From CAZJUR01 sp964549525 (lineage in GTDB: Bacteria; Patescibacteriota; Saccharimonadia; Saccharimonadales; Saccharimonadaceae), in assembly GCA_964549525.1 (NCBI GenBank), contig CAZJUR010000009.1:1-34649 (forward strand): a stretch of 34,649 nt of DNA, given 5' to 3'. The notes under the pieces were generated by a model, which did no database searches, had not been told where the DNA came from, and saw nothing but the letters and a program-made list of their open reading frames with translations. Positions 25,295 through 32,614 of the stretch are shown here, piece by piece. The translations under genes and the position numbers were made by a program. Position 1 is the stretch's first letter, and the number at the start of each line of letters is the position of its first letter.

Positions 25295-25864
25295 TTATTG
25301 TCGAGAAACATATGGATTATCACGAATATAAAAACGCCATTTTGTCTCACGACCAGTCGATAGTCCTATGCGAGTTGTCTGAACTATTTCTGTATCATTA
25401 AGGGCCGGACTCTCGTGTAGTGTTAAAGGAGCCAAACGAAGATCATGTCCATTGAGCGAAGCATCTATCGACAATGCCTGACATAGCTTGGCTGGCCCGT
25501 TGGTTATTCCGGTGCCTGCTATATCTCGATATTTTCGCAAGATGCCAATGTCACCTAGGGGCTCGACCGCACGTATTAACACTGCTGACGCGTGGTCTTT
25601 TGGGCCAGTGACGATATTGCAGCAATAATGCATTCCGTACGTAAAATACACATACAAATGTCCACAGTCACCAAACATCACTTCATTGCGCCTTGTTTTA
25701 CCACGAAAACTATGGCTAGCTGGATCTGTTTGGTCATAGGCTTCTGTTTCAACTATTTTTACTCGTACTATTTCCCCATCGAGTATTCGAGACATATAAC
25801 AGCCAAGCAATCTTTTTGCTACTATTTCAGCTGATTGATGTAAAAAACGAGGAAAATGACTCAT
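25295..25864 (-). CDS. DNA-3-methyladenine glycosylase, AAG/Mpg family
   Basis: Removes alkylated and deaminated purines in base excision repair. It is 189 aa. Motifs are AKRLLGCYMSR, the catalytic Glu region VKIVETEAYDQTDPASHSFRG, MFGDCGHLYVYFTYGMHYCCN and VLIRAVEPL. Short relative to the human enzyme but normal for bacteria. ATG overlaps the stop of msrB in an ATGA junction, so it is translated together with msrB. This pairs a DNA alkylation-damage enzyme with a protein-oxidation repair enzyme. Confidence 0.95.
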   Translation of the reverse strand: MSHFPRFLHQSAEIVAKRLLGCYMSRILDGEIVRVKIVETEAYDQTDPASHSFRGKTRRNEVMFGDCGHLYVYFTYGMHYCCNIVTGPKDHASAVLIRAVEPLGDIGILRKYRDIAGTGITNGPAKLCQALSIDASLNGHDLRLAPLTLHESPALNDTEIVQTTRIGLSTGRETKWRFYIRDNPYVSRQ

Positions 25865-26235
25865 GACAAAGGTGGGCGTTTTGTCTTGAACGTTAATGAT
25901 AGTGAATTGACACAGTATCTTTTACCGCCTGCTTCCTGAGGCCCATCGTCGAAAACATGTCCCAAATGAGCACCACAGGTTGTACATATAATTTCTGTGC
26001 GACTCATTCCATGTGATGTATCTTGTCTTAAAGTGAGTCCATTCTCGCTGCTGGGTTGCGTAAAACTAGGCCAACCACTTCCACTATCAAACTTTTTGTC
26101 ACTAGAAAATAAGCTCGCCTTGCAATTTTTGCAATGGTAGGATCCATGACGCTTCTCATACAGGAGTGATCCACTAAATGCAGGTTCAGTAGCTTTTTCA
26201 AATAAAACAGCTTTTTCTTCATCGCTCAGTGCCAT
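25861..26235 (-). CDS. msrB: Peptide-methionine (R)-S-oxide reductase MsrB
   Basis: Reduces the R epimer of methionine sulfoxide in damaged proteins. The 124-aa protein has both structural zinc pairs (C35/C38 in HCKNC, C84/C87 in CTTC), FDSGSGWPSF and the catalytic C108 in GKRYCVNSLSL. It is a cytoplasmic single-domain form with no MsrA fusion. TATACT lies 7 nt upstream of ATG, another leaderless arrangement. First gene of the msrB-glycosylase pair (ATGA overlap). Confidence 0.97.
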   Translation of the reverse strand: MALSDEEKAVLFEKATEPAFSGSLLYEKRHGSYHCKNCKASLFSSDKKFDSGSGWPSFTQPSSENGLTLRQDTSHGMSRTEIICTTCGAHLGHVFDDGPQEAGGKRYCVNSLSLTFKTKRPPLS

Positions 26236-26253
26236 GTGTACTAGTATACGCTG

Positions 26254-26865
26254 TCATGAAGATGAAGACGAAAAGGAACGAATTGCTTGTCTAATGACTC
26301 GATGTTTTATAAAGAGTAAAAAAGTAATTGCCATTATATGACCCGTGAGGTTCTGGGGTATAGACCGCACACCTGCTAGCGTAGCATCTTTTGGGGAAAC
26401 CACCGGATCGCGCTGATTATATATCGTAATACATCGTTTCTTTTGATTTTTAGTAAGTTGTTTTACTGATTCATCAGCTGCTAATAAGGATTCTCTCAGT
26501 CCTGGATTTCGTGCATATGTTGCATACGACACTGTATGAGCCCTATGTAATTTGCCGCATAAGGTGATTACTTTTATGTGAGCAGATTTTTGTTGCAATA
26601 GTTGTATGGCGATACTCGCCCCAGCGCTTTCTCCAATAATAATAACCTGAGCTTTAGCAGGAATTGCTTCCAAAGCTTCTTCAACTCGATGCAGCTTATC
26701 TGCCAGAGTGTCATCGCCATTCTTCCATTGCATAGGCACTAGTTTGGTTTGAATACCATATTGCTTCTCCCATATTTTGAGTGCCCATGTGCGAAAAATA
26801 TCATACCGATCACCAAGACCAGGTATATATATGAGGTGCATCGTTAAAGAATCAGATAATTTCAT
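26254..26865 (-). CDS. Small alpha/beta hydrolase-like protein, about 203 aa
   Basis: Probable serine hydrolase fold. LIYIPGLGDRYDIFRTWALK resembles the oxyanion-loop strand, VIIIGESAGASIAIQLLQ contains a nucleophile elbow G-E-S-A-G, and ITIYNQRDPVVSPKDAT supplies a likely Asp. A His near SIPQNLTGHIMAI fits the triad. A hydrophobic stretch near the C-terminus (HIMAITFLLFIKHRV) might associate with membrane. ATG 26865 is chosen because the frame further up runs through the divergent promoter region of the Rpf gene; ATG 26841 is an alternative. TACTAT lies about 20 nt upstream. Substrate unknown. Confidence 0.7.
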   Translation of the reverse strand: MKLSDSLTMHLIYIPGLGDRYDIFRTWALKIWEKQYGIQTKLVPMQWKNGDDTLADKLHRVEEALEAIPAKAQVIIIGESAGASIAIQLLQQKSAHIKVITLCGKLHRAHTVSYATYARNPGLRESLLAADESVKQLTKNQKKRCITIYNQRDPVVSPKDATLAGVRSIPQNLTGHIMAITFLLFIKHRVIRQAIRSFSSSSS

Positions 26866-27008
26866 AAACAATACTTGACTTATAGTAGCATACTCGCGTA
26901 TGATGGAATTTGTGTGTTTTTTCACACGACTATACAAAAGGGTATAAAAACCCATATTACCATAAGTAATTATAGACGACTTGTGGGGGTAAATAAAGGA
27001 GGAAAATG

Positions 27009-27614
27009 ATGTATTTTCGTACATTACTTGCTACTGTACTAACAGTTGCTGGACTGAGCATTCTGACGAACACCGTTTCTTCGGCTGCTCCAAAAAAAGA
27101 AAAACCTGTCATGGTGACGGTTCATGAAGGCGATACGCTCACGGCTATTGGAGAATCAAACAATAGTACGTATGAGCGCATTTTTTTTGCTAATGAACAT
27201 ATAGCCGATCCAAATATCATTAATCCTGGACAAGAACTTCGCATTCCATCTGCGGATGAAGCTTTGACACCGCGCGAGATACCGGTGTATGCACCTGTTG
27301 TGCCGGTTTCGTACGAATCTCAGGATTATACACCAGTATATTCGCCTGCGTCAGCTCCAAATTACGCAGCTGGAGATGGCAGTGTATGGGATAAGCTCGC
27401 ACAATGTGAGGCTGGTGGAAATTGGGCAACTAATACAGGCAATGGTTATAGCGGCGGACTTCAGTTTAGTCCAGGTACATGGGCCGCCAACGGTGGAACA
27501 GGTAATGCGGCAGACGCTAGTCGCGAGCAACAGATCGCTGTGGCGCAAAATGTCCAAGCCCGACAAGGCTGGGGTGCATGGCCAGCATGTTCAGCAAAAC
27601 TCGGTTTACGGTAG
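27009..27614 (+). CDS. Secreted LysM protein with resuscitation-promoting-factor-like transglycosylase domain
   Basis: Predicted cell-wall hydrolase. A signal peptide covers about residues 1-27 (FRTLLATVLTVAGLSIL then SSAA). A LysM peptidoglycan-binding domain spans about 34-80 (VTVHEGDTLTAIGESNNS, INPGQELRIPS), then a Pro/Tyr-rich linker, then an Rpf-type lysozyme-like domain about 125-201 (WDKLAQCEAGGNWATNTGNG, YSGGLQFSPGTWAANGG). The Glu in QCEAGGNW is the expected catalytic acid, and the two Cys (QC, PACSAK) likely pair. Starts at 27006 and 27009 are adjacent; 27009 has better spacing from AAAGGAGG. For a small epibiont such an enzyme could remodel its own or the host's wall. Confidence 0.92.
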   Translation: MYFRTLLATVLTVAGLSILTNTVSSAAPKKEKPVMVTVHEGDTLTAIGESNNSTYERIFFANEHIADPNIINPGQELRIPSADEALTPREIPVYAPVVPVSYESQDYTPVYSPASAPNYAAGDGSVWDKLAQCEAGGNWATNTGNGYSGGLQFSPGTWAANGGTGNAADASREQQIAVAQNVQARQGWGAWPACSAKLGLR

Positions 27615-27638
27615 TAAGACGCTAAACATCAGTTAAAT

Positions 27639-27667
27639 AAAAACTGCGCGTACATAGCGCAGTTTTT
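27639..27667. terminator. Bidirectional terminator between the Rpf gene and rplK
   Basis: An 11-bp stem (AAAAACTGCGC/GCGCAGTTTTT) closes a 7-nt loop. T tracts flank both sides, and the two convergent genes end 24 bp and 19 bp away. Confidence 0.92.
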
Positions 27668-27686
27668 ATAGTTACTAAATTATTTT

Positions 27687-28112
27687 TTAATTTTCGACTT
27701 CAACACCCATTGAACGAGCAGTTCCGGCAATTACTTTAATACCGCCATCTTCGTCAATTGCATTGAGCGTGTCTTTTTTTTCTTCGTAAATTTCTTTGAG
27801 TTGCGCACGAGTAATTTTGCCAACTTTTTCACTATGTGGTTTACCACTTCCCTTTTGGATACCAATTTTCTCGCGGATCAAATCATCTACCGGTCGACCA
27901 AGCGACTTCCAGTCAAATGATCGATCATCATATACTTTAATATGAACAATAACATCTTTTCCCTGCAAATCCTTCGTGGCATCATTAAACGGATTGATAA
28001 AATCCATCATATTAAGACCCCACTGACCAAGCGTCGAACCAACTGGCGGCCCTGCTGTCGCACGACCAGCTGGGATGCGTAGTTTTAAATTACCAATAAC
28101 TTTTTTTGCCAT
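27687..28112 (-). CDS. rplK: Ribosomal protein L11
   Basis: Binds the GTPase-associated region of 23S rRNA. It is 141 aa. Motifs are LRIPAGRATAGPPVGSTLGQ, the Pro-rich N-domain, and the C-terminal GTARSMGVEVEN. TAGGAG lies just before ATG. It follows nusG by 10 bp in a secE-nusG-rplK unit that ends at the 27639-27667 terminator. The usual next gene, rplA, is about 5 kb away. Confidence 0.98.
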   Translation of the reverse strand: MAKKVIGNLKLRIPAGRATAGPPVGSTLGQWGLNMMDFINPFNDATKDLQGKDVIVHIKVYDDRSFDWKSLGRPVDDLIREKIGIQKGSGKPHSEKVGKITRAQLKEIYEEKKDTLNAIDEDGGIKVIAGTARSMGVEVEN

Positions 28113-28122
28113 ACTCTGACTC

Positions 28123-28668
28123 CTAAACCTTCTTTACTTGTAATGCATCAAGCTCGACAGGTGTATCTCGGCCGAACATACTCACTAACACTTTAATCTT
28201 ACCTTTTATTGGGTCAATCTCGTTGATTGCACCATCAAATCCTTTGAATGGACCGTCAACTATGCTGACTACTTCACCCTCTGCAAAATCAATATGATGC
28301 TTCGGATCTTCGACACCCATGCGTTTTTTGATACGAGCAATATCACGCTCTGGAACTGGTGTTGGATCTGTTCCTGAACCTACAAAGCCTGTGACACCAG
28401 GCGTATTACGGACAATATACCAGGCGTCTTCACTCATTTTCATTTCAACTAATACGTAGCCTTGAAAAATTTTCTTTTCAACAATCTTTCGCTTGCCATT
28501 TTTTATTTCGATTTGTTTTTCTTTCGGTACAAGTACATCGAAAATTTTATCAGCCATATCGACCGAATCAATTCGTTGCTTAATACTATCTGCTACCTTT
28601 TCTTCATAGCCAGCATACGTATGTATCGTATACCATTGTCTGCTTGAATCGTATCGTTTTTTTGCCAT
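28123..28668 (-). CDS. nusG: Transcription termination/antitermination factor NusG
   Basis: Elongation factor that binds RNA polymerase and Rho or the ribosome. It is 181 aa. The NGN domain shows WYTIHTYAGYEEKVADSIKQ, FQGYVLVEMKMSEDAWYIVR and NTPGVTGFVGSGTDP. The KOW domain is near 127-160 (FAEGEVVSIVDGPFKGFDGA, INEIDPIKGKIKVLVSMFGR). AAGGAGG precedes ATG inside the end of secE, and the secE stop and nusG ATG share one base. Confidence 0.98.
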   Translation of the reverse strand: MAKKRYDSSRQWYTIHTYAGYEEKVADSIKQRIDSVDMADKIFDVLVPKEKQIEIKNGKRKIVEKKIFQGYVLVEMKMSEDAWYIVRNTPGVTGFVGSGTDPTPVPERDIARIKKRMGVEDPKHHIDFAEGEVVSIVDGPFKGFDGAINEIDPIKGKIKVLVSMFGRDTPVELDALQVKKV

Positions 28669-29003
28669 TACTTGAGTATGACCTCCTTAAATAATAATTG
28701 AAATCCTGTATCTAATAACAAAATAATGATGAGATAAAAAAATGAAAATAGGAGCACTGCGAGTGTTAATGCCCACGTAGAACGACGATTTGGCCAGCGG
28801 ACTTGTTTGAGTTCCTGCCAAGAACCTTTGAAATAGCCGGCTGTATTTACGGCAGGTGCAGAAGCTGCGTTCAATACTTTCTTTGAACGCTTTTTTGAAG
28901 ATCCTTTGGAGGACACTTTTGTAACAGGTTGCTCACCGGAAGCTACTGTTTTTTTGGTCCCCTTTGAACTTAGCTTGATTCGTTTCACTGGCTTTGTTGC
29001 CAC
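28668..29003 (-). CDS. secE: Preprotein translocase subunit SecE with basic N-terminal extension
   Basis: Essential membrane partner of SecY. It is 111 aa, longer than minimal SecE proteins. The extra ~55 residues are Lys/Ser-rich (KRIKSSKG-like, SSKGSSKKRSKKVLN). The conserved amphipathic helix and hinge follow (FKGSWQELKQVRWPNRRSTW), then a single membrane helix (ALTLAVLLFSFFYLIIILLL). The start is GTG with GAGAGGAAA upstream. It is the first gene of secE-nusG-rplK. Confidence 0.95.
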   Translation of the reverse strand: MATKPVKRIKLSSKGTKKTVASGEQPVTKVSSKGSSKKRSKKVLNAASAPAVNTAGYFKGSWQELKQVRWPNRRSTWALTLAVLLFSFFYLIIILLLDTGFQLLFKEVILK

Positions 29004-29023
29004 GCGTATTTTCCTCTCAATTT

Positions 29024-29044
29024 AAAAAATCTGCTTTCGGCAGA
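29024..29044 (-). terminator. Small intrinsic terminator or attenuator before secE
   Basis: Minus strand TCTGC-CGAAA-GCAGA (29030-29044) followed by six T (29024-29029). It lies downstream of both the histidine kinase stop and the predicted secE start of transcription, so it could stop read-through from the kinase gene and also attenuate secE. The stem is only 5 bp. Confidence 0.5.
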
Positions 29045-29056
29045 CTGTCAATAGCT

Positions 29057-29086
29057 AGTATACCGTACAGCTCTCTATAAAGTCAA
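29057..29086 (-). promoter_or_regulatory. Promoter of secE-nusG-rplK
   Basis: On the minus strand TTGACT (29081-29086), an 18-nt spacer and TATACT (29057-29062). The -35 box overlaps the stop codon of the upstream histidine kinase gene. The predicted leader of about 48 nt contains the hairpin at 29030-29044. Confidence 0.6.
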
Positions 29087-31218
29087 GGGTTCTTCACGAT
29101 AATGGAGTCTGGAAAACGAAAACCAAAAGTGCTACCTTCATTTTCAATGCTATGGAAAATAATTGAACCATGTTGGGCAGATATAATTTTTTGTGCCATG
29201 AAAAGTCCTAGACCTGTTCCATCCGGACGAGCTTGGCGTGCATTTTCAGCACGGAAAAATTTAGTAAACAGTCGGTGCTGCTGCTCTTTCGGTACTCCGA
29301 TGCCAGAATCTTTTACCGTAAAAATAATTTCATGATCTTTATGCTCGAGCGTAATGGTGATCTCACCGCCTTTTGGCGTATAAAAAATAGCGTTATCAAT
29401 CATATTCATCATGACTTGGCGAACCTTGTTTTCATCGAGTAGGACTTGCGGAAAATCTTCGGACGCATTGAGAGTAACTTTTTGCTCTCGAAATCCTGCC
29501 ATTTCTTTCAGCTGTTGTATTTCATCACGTATCACCTCTGACATATTCATAATTTTAGGCTCAATCAAGAACTTACCCGTACGGATACGTGATACATTCA
29601 AAAAATCCGAAATGAGAAAAACCATTCTTTGCGAACTGTCGAAAGCTTCCTTTAGCGCCATCTTTTGCTTACTATTTAACTTGCCGAGATCTTCTTCGAG
29701 TAGCATAGATATATAGCCTTTTACGCTCGTGAGCGGCGTGCGCAATTGATGCGATGTCATACTAATAAACTCGTCCTTCACATCATCAAGTGCAATTAAT
29801 TTTTTATTTGTACGTCTTAGTGCTGCAGTCGCATCGCTGATCTTTTGCTGAAGTGTCTCATTAAATTGCTTAATCTCATCGTATCTTTGTGCGTTTTCAA
29901 GTGCTAATGCAAGATCATTAGCTATAAGCTCTAAAAACTGAAAATCCTGCTTAGTATAAGATGAACCACTTTTTTTCTCACCAAAAAAAATGTATCCAAT
30001 ATGTTTGTTGTTAGTAGATAATTTTACGATAAGGGATGTACGATTCATCTCAAAGAAAACCTTCGCCCTATCGCTAGCTGAAAGCTGCCTAGTTATATCG
30101 ATAACTTTATTTTTCGCATTTGCACGAAATTTCATAATTTTTTCCGATACCTTAGGGTAATCGTTTATTACACCAATCTTTTCAGTAATGTTAAGGCTAT
30201 TATCTTTTTCATATATAAGAAAAAATGCATAATCAGGTTTAATTGTTTGATCTATAACTTGTAGGCTATTTCTTTGAATCCGCTTTGAGTCAATGCTTTT
30301 TGTAGCATAATTTGTGATTTTTGATATTGAGTTATGCAGTGAATATGTATTTTGGAAGAAAATTTTTTCAGTTAAATTATTCACAATTTTTTTTGTTGGC
30401 TCAAATAAAGCAATAGTTATTGCGGTAATAAAGATATATATAATGAGCTCATCGGCCTTTATTGAAGATGTATCAAGAAAGAAACTAAAACTTGCAATTA
30501 ATGAAATAACGAATGTAGATATAACTATCATTAAAGACACTGTATAGACCACTGATCGCCATGCAAAATATTTTATATCAAACATATCTCTTCGCATGAT
30601 AGTCATAGAGGTAACGATAAAAAACGGAAGTATTGTAAGAAATGTATAGTCTGAAATTCTATTTTCACCTAGAAATGGAGGTAATATACCTATTAAAATT
30701 GCAGTGATAATTGTAGTAATGATCCCAGCTATTAACGGAACTATTTTTTTTGTATCATTTTGTGGATTTTTAATTATTGTACATATTAAAGATAATGTGA
30801 AGAAAGCACATACTACTAAATACAAAGAATAGTAATAGAATAATGCACCTAGCTCATATTTCTCAGAAAATTTTGTATAAACATTTAGATCTGTAAATGA
30901 TAGTAAAAAAATAGGTACACTTAATCCATAAATTACACTAATATATCTATTAAGCTTCTTTTTGAGTGGATAGTTATAAAAAAAATGTATTAATCCTAAC
31001 ATCGCTAAAGTTGAGGTAGGAGTTATTGTTCTTTGAAAGAAAATACTAGTAGGATCTGATATTACAAGAAAATTAGAAAGTAGCCAAAATGATGCTAAAC
31101 CCGAAACAATAAAAAAATTTCTATTTATATGCGAATAACTTTGACTCCATAAAACGAATATTCCCAATAGAAAAGTTACAAGAACAGATGAAAAAATAGA
31201 TAACTCTATACTAGTCAT
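29083..31218 (-). CDS. Multi-pass membrane sensor histidine kinase, orphan
   Basis: 711 aa from ATG 31218. About nine hydrophobic helices occupy roughly residues 1-270 (for example SVLVTFLLGIFVLWS, ITTIITAILIGILPPF, IIYIFITAITIALF), recalling 7TM-HK or LuxN-like sensors. A GAF-like cytoplasmic region follows (about 300-445), then a short coiled coil, HisKA with phospho-acceptor H490 in SMTSHQLRTPLTSVKGY, and HATPase_c with N box NMIDNAIFYTPKGG, DSGIGVPKEQQHRLFTKFF and GTGLGLFMAQK. No response regulator is adjacent. The start overlaps the previous gene as ATGA, with GGAAGAAGGAAG as binding site, so the two are translated together. The membrane half is visibly AT-rich. Confidence 0.93.
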   Translation of the reverse strand: MTSIELSIFSSVLVTFLLGIFVLWSQSYSHINRNFFIVSGLASFWLLSNFLVISDPTSIFFQRTITPTSTLAMLGLIHFFYNYPLKKKLNRYISVIYGLSVPIFLLSFTDLNVYTKFSEKYELGALFYYYSLYLVVCAFFTLSLICTIIKNPQNDTKKIVPLIAGIITTIITAILIGILPPFLGENRISDYTFLTILPFFIVTSMTIMRRDMFDIKYFAWRSVVYTVSLMIVISTFVISLIASFSFFLDTSSIKADELIIYIFITAITIALFEPTKKIVNNLTEKIFFQNTYSLHNSISKITNYATKSIDSKRIQRNSLQVIDQTIKPDYAFFLIYEKDNSLNITEKIGVINDYPKVSEKIMKFRANAKNKVIDITRQLSASDRAKVFFEMNRTSLIVKLSTNNKHIGYIFFGEKKSGSSYTKQDFQFLELIANDLALALENAQRYDEIKQFNETLQQKISDATAALRRTNKKLIALDDVKDEFISMTSHQLRTPLTSVKGYISMLLEEDLGKLNSKQKMALKEAFDSSQRMVFLISDFLNVSRIRTGKFLIEPKIMNMSEVIRDEIQQLKEMAGFREQKVTLNASEDFPQVLLDENKVRQVMMNMIDNAIFYTPKGGEITITLEHKDHEIIFTVKDSGIGVPKEQQHRLFTKFFRAENARQARPDGTGLGLFMAQKIISAQHGSIIFHSIENEGSTFGFRFPDSIIVKNP

Positions 31219-32126
31219 TCTTCCTTCTTCCTCATCGCGACCCATATAGACTGGTCTTCAACATGGAGTATACTTTTTTTATCCTCAGACTCATTTACGC
31301 TCATACTCGTAGATATGGGAAATTGAAATACAGCGAATTTTTTTTGCAATGCTTTAGGTATATGTATTGCGTGAAGATTAGTTTTTTCAATACTATTTTT
31401 TACGCTATAAGTACCCACATCCTTAGTGTCGATACCCCTTTCATGAAAAAAATACTCTGAAAGACATACATCAGACTGCTCTACGCCTATCCTTAAAAAA
31501 GAAGAATTGCACTCCTCAGAAGGATAATCAGTATTAGTATTAATGAGTACCGATGTTTTATATCCAACTAGTTCCATAGTTGTTGGACCGACAGTTTTAT
31601 TGAGAATATATTTTATTAAGTCTGGGAAAGTAATATTCGTTGGTGCACAATCAATTGCCACTCCAAATTTTAATCCCCGTTCTTCGCATTCATTGTATAT
31701 ATTATTGAATACTTTTCCCACTTCACCAACAAGTCTCTCTGCGTTTTCATATCCTCGCTGTGTTTTTTTAATAATTATAGATCCACTACTCAATAAAACA
31801 TCATTTTCGTTAAAACCGATATTTTCTTTGATTTCTGAAATATCCATCCATGTAATGCATTTGTCATCAGTAATAACACTGCCATAACCTAAAATCTCTG
31901 TTTTGTCTGAAGAAAAAACCAAAACCTTTTTAATTGCTTTGTTTTCTGCCTCATTTATAAACTCTTCTTTAGTCATATGCTGTGTTAACATAGAATTTTT
32001 ATTTGTATCTTCAAAGCCATCTGTGATTAACTTATAAACTTTGTCTATGTGTTCAGTATCAATAGTTTCGTATACAACTGCTACTGACGGATGTGCATGC
32101 TCGTTCTGAGTTTCTATCTTTTCCAT
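31215..32126 (-). CDS. Unknown 303-aa protein, possibly GNAT-like N-terminal domain
   Basis: Not assignable to a named family by eye. The N-terminal ~210 residues have an alternating beta/alpha pattern of acyltransferase type: VAVVYETIDTEHIDKVYKL, KKVLVFSSDKTEILGYGSVI, SGSIIIKKTQRGYENAERLV (in the place of the acetyl-CoA loop, though lacking the strict glycine), LKFGVAID, TTMELVGYKTSVLIN. The C-terminal ~90 residues are different. No signal peptide or membrane segment. The stop overlaps the histidine kinase start (ATGA), a strong sign of joint function. It is divergent from speD. No ribosome binding site is visible before the ATG. AT-rich codon use matches the kinase and speD but not the flanking genes. 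Confidence 0.8.
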   Translation of the reverse strand: MEKIETQNEHAHPSVAVVYETIDTEHIDKVYKLITDGFEDTNKNSMLTQHMTKEEFINEAENKAIKKVLVFSSDKTEILGYGSVITDDKCITWMDISEIKENIGFNENDVLLSSGSIIIKKTQRGYENAERLVGEVGKVFNNIYNECEERGLKFGVAIDCAPTNITFPDLIKYILNKTVGPTTMELVGYKTSVLINTNTDYPSEECNSSFLRIGVEQSDVCLSEYFFHERGIDTKDVGTYSVKNSIEKTNLHAIHIPKALQKKFAVFQFPISTSMSVNESEDKKSILHVEDQSIWVAMRKKEE

Positions 32127-32140
32127 ATTTATTTTTTAAC

Positions 32141-32184
32141 TTGACTTTACTTTTATCATAATCATAATAATAGTATAGTATAAT
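32141..32184 (+). promoter_or_regulatory. Promoter region of speD, two possible -10 boxes
   Basis: TTGACT (32141-32146), a 16-nt spacer and CATAAT (32163-32168) form one promoter. A second, better -10, TATAAT (32179-32184), lies downstream. The whole 98-bp divergent region to the 303-aa gene is AT-rich with several TATA-like repeats that also read as TATACT on the minus strand. Confidence 0.5.
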
Positions 32185-32227
32185 GTTTCCACACAGGAAA
32201 GAAGCATCTCTATTAAATAAATTATGA
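32183..32227 (+). CDS. Possible 14-codon leader peptide overlapping the speD start
   Basis: ATG at 32183 opens the frame MFPHRKEASLLNKL, whose TGA overlaps the speD ATG (ATGA, 32224-32227). It would be transcribed only from the upstream promoter (-10 at 32163-32168), because its ATG overlaps the second -10 box. No ribosome binding site precedes it. The overlap could couple speD translation to reading of the leader, but chance cannot be excluded. Confidence 0.25.
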   Translation: MFPHRKEASLLNKL

Positions 32228-32577
32228 ATAAAAAATCAAAACATCATTTAGCTACTATTAAATCTAATAAAATTGATCTACTTCTAGACAGTGATGCATG
32301 TCTAAAAAAAATTAAAAAAACGGTAAAAGAGGCAGATGTCACAGTAATAAATCATATTGTCCATGATTTTAAAAATGGTGGCTTTACCCTACTTTTTGCT
32401 CTAGCTGAATCACATATCTCTATCCACACGTGGCCAGAACATTCATCTGTGCAATTAGATGTTTTTTTATGTAACTATCTCAATGATAATTCAAAACTAG
32501 CTCAACAAATATTTAATGAAATTTGCAACTATTTTGAACCATCGCATATCGAGGCTAATTCAGTAATACGAAAGTGA
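32224..32577 (+). CDS. speD: S-adenosylmethionine decarboxylase family proenzyme (SpeD class 1b)
   Basis: Pyruvoyl-dependent decarboxylase that normally makes the aminopropyl donor for spermidine. It is 117 aa. The self-cleavage site is intact in LAESHISIHTWPE: E62-S63, with Ser63 expected to become the pyruvoyl group, and the processing His68 and Cys83 sit at the same numbers as in the Thermotoga enzyme. The segment after WPE (HSSVQLDVFLC) differs from the usual GYAAIDLFTC. No spermidine synthase, arginase or other polyamine gene is in the window. Members of this family with other amino-acid substrates are known, so SAM is the likely but unproven substrate. The ribosome binding site is poorly placed; a 14-codon frame overlaps the start. 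Confidence 0.9.
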   Translation: MNKKSKHHLATIKSNKIDLLLDSDACLKKIKKTVKEADVTVINHIVHDFKNGGFTLLFALAESHISIHTWPEHSSVQLDVFLCNYLNDNSKLAQQIFNEICNYFEPSHIEANSVIRK

Positions 32578-32578
32578 G

Positions 32579-32607
32579 TTGATATTATACTTGCATTGTT
32601 ATATAAT
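32579..32607 (+). promoter_or_regulatory. Promoter of the MscS gene, leaderless
   Basis: TTGATA (32579-32584), an exact 17-nt spacer and TATAAT (32602-32607). The expected start of transcription, 7-8 nt downstream, coincides with ATG 32615. The -35 box begins 2 bp after the speD stop. Confidence 0.8.
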
Positions 32608-32614
32608 ATCACTT

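Noticed and set aside
26890..27005. Riboswitch (c-di-AMP type) upstream of the LysM/Rpf gene
   Set aside because: Such genes often have one, but the space is only about 115 bp, shows only small hairpins (GTGTG/CACAC, GGGT/ACCC) and lacks the expected conserved blocks.
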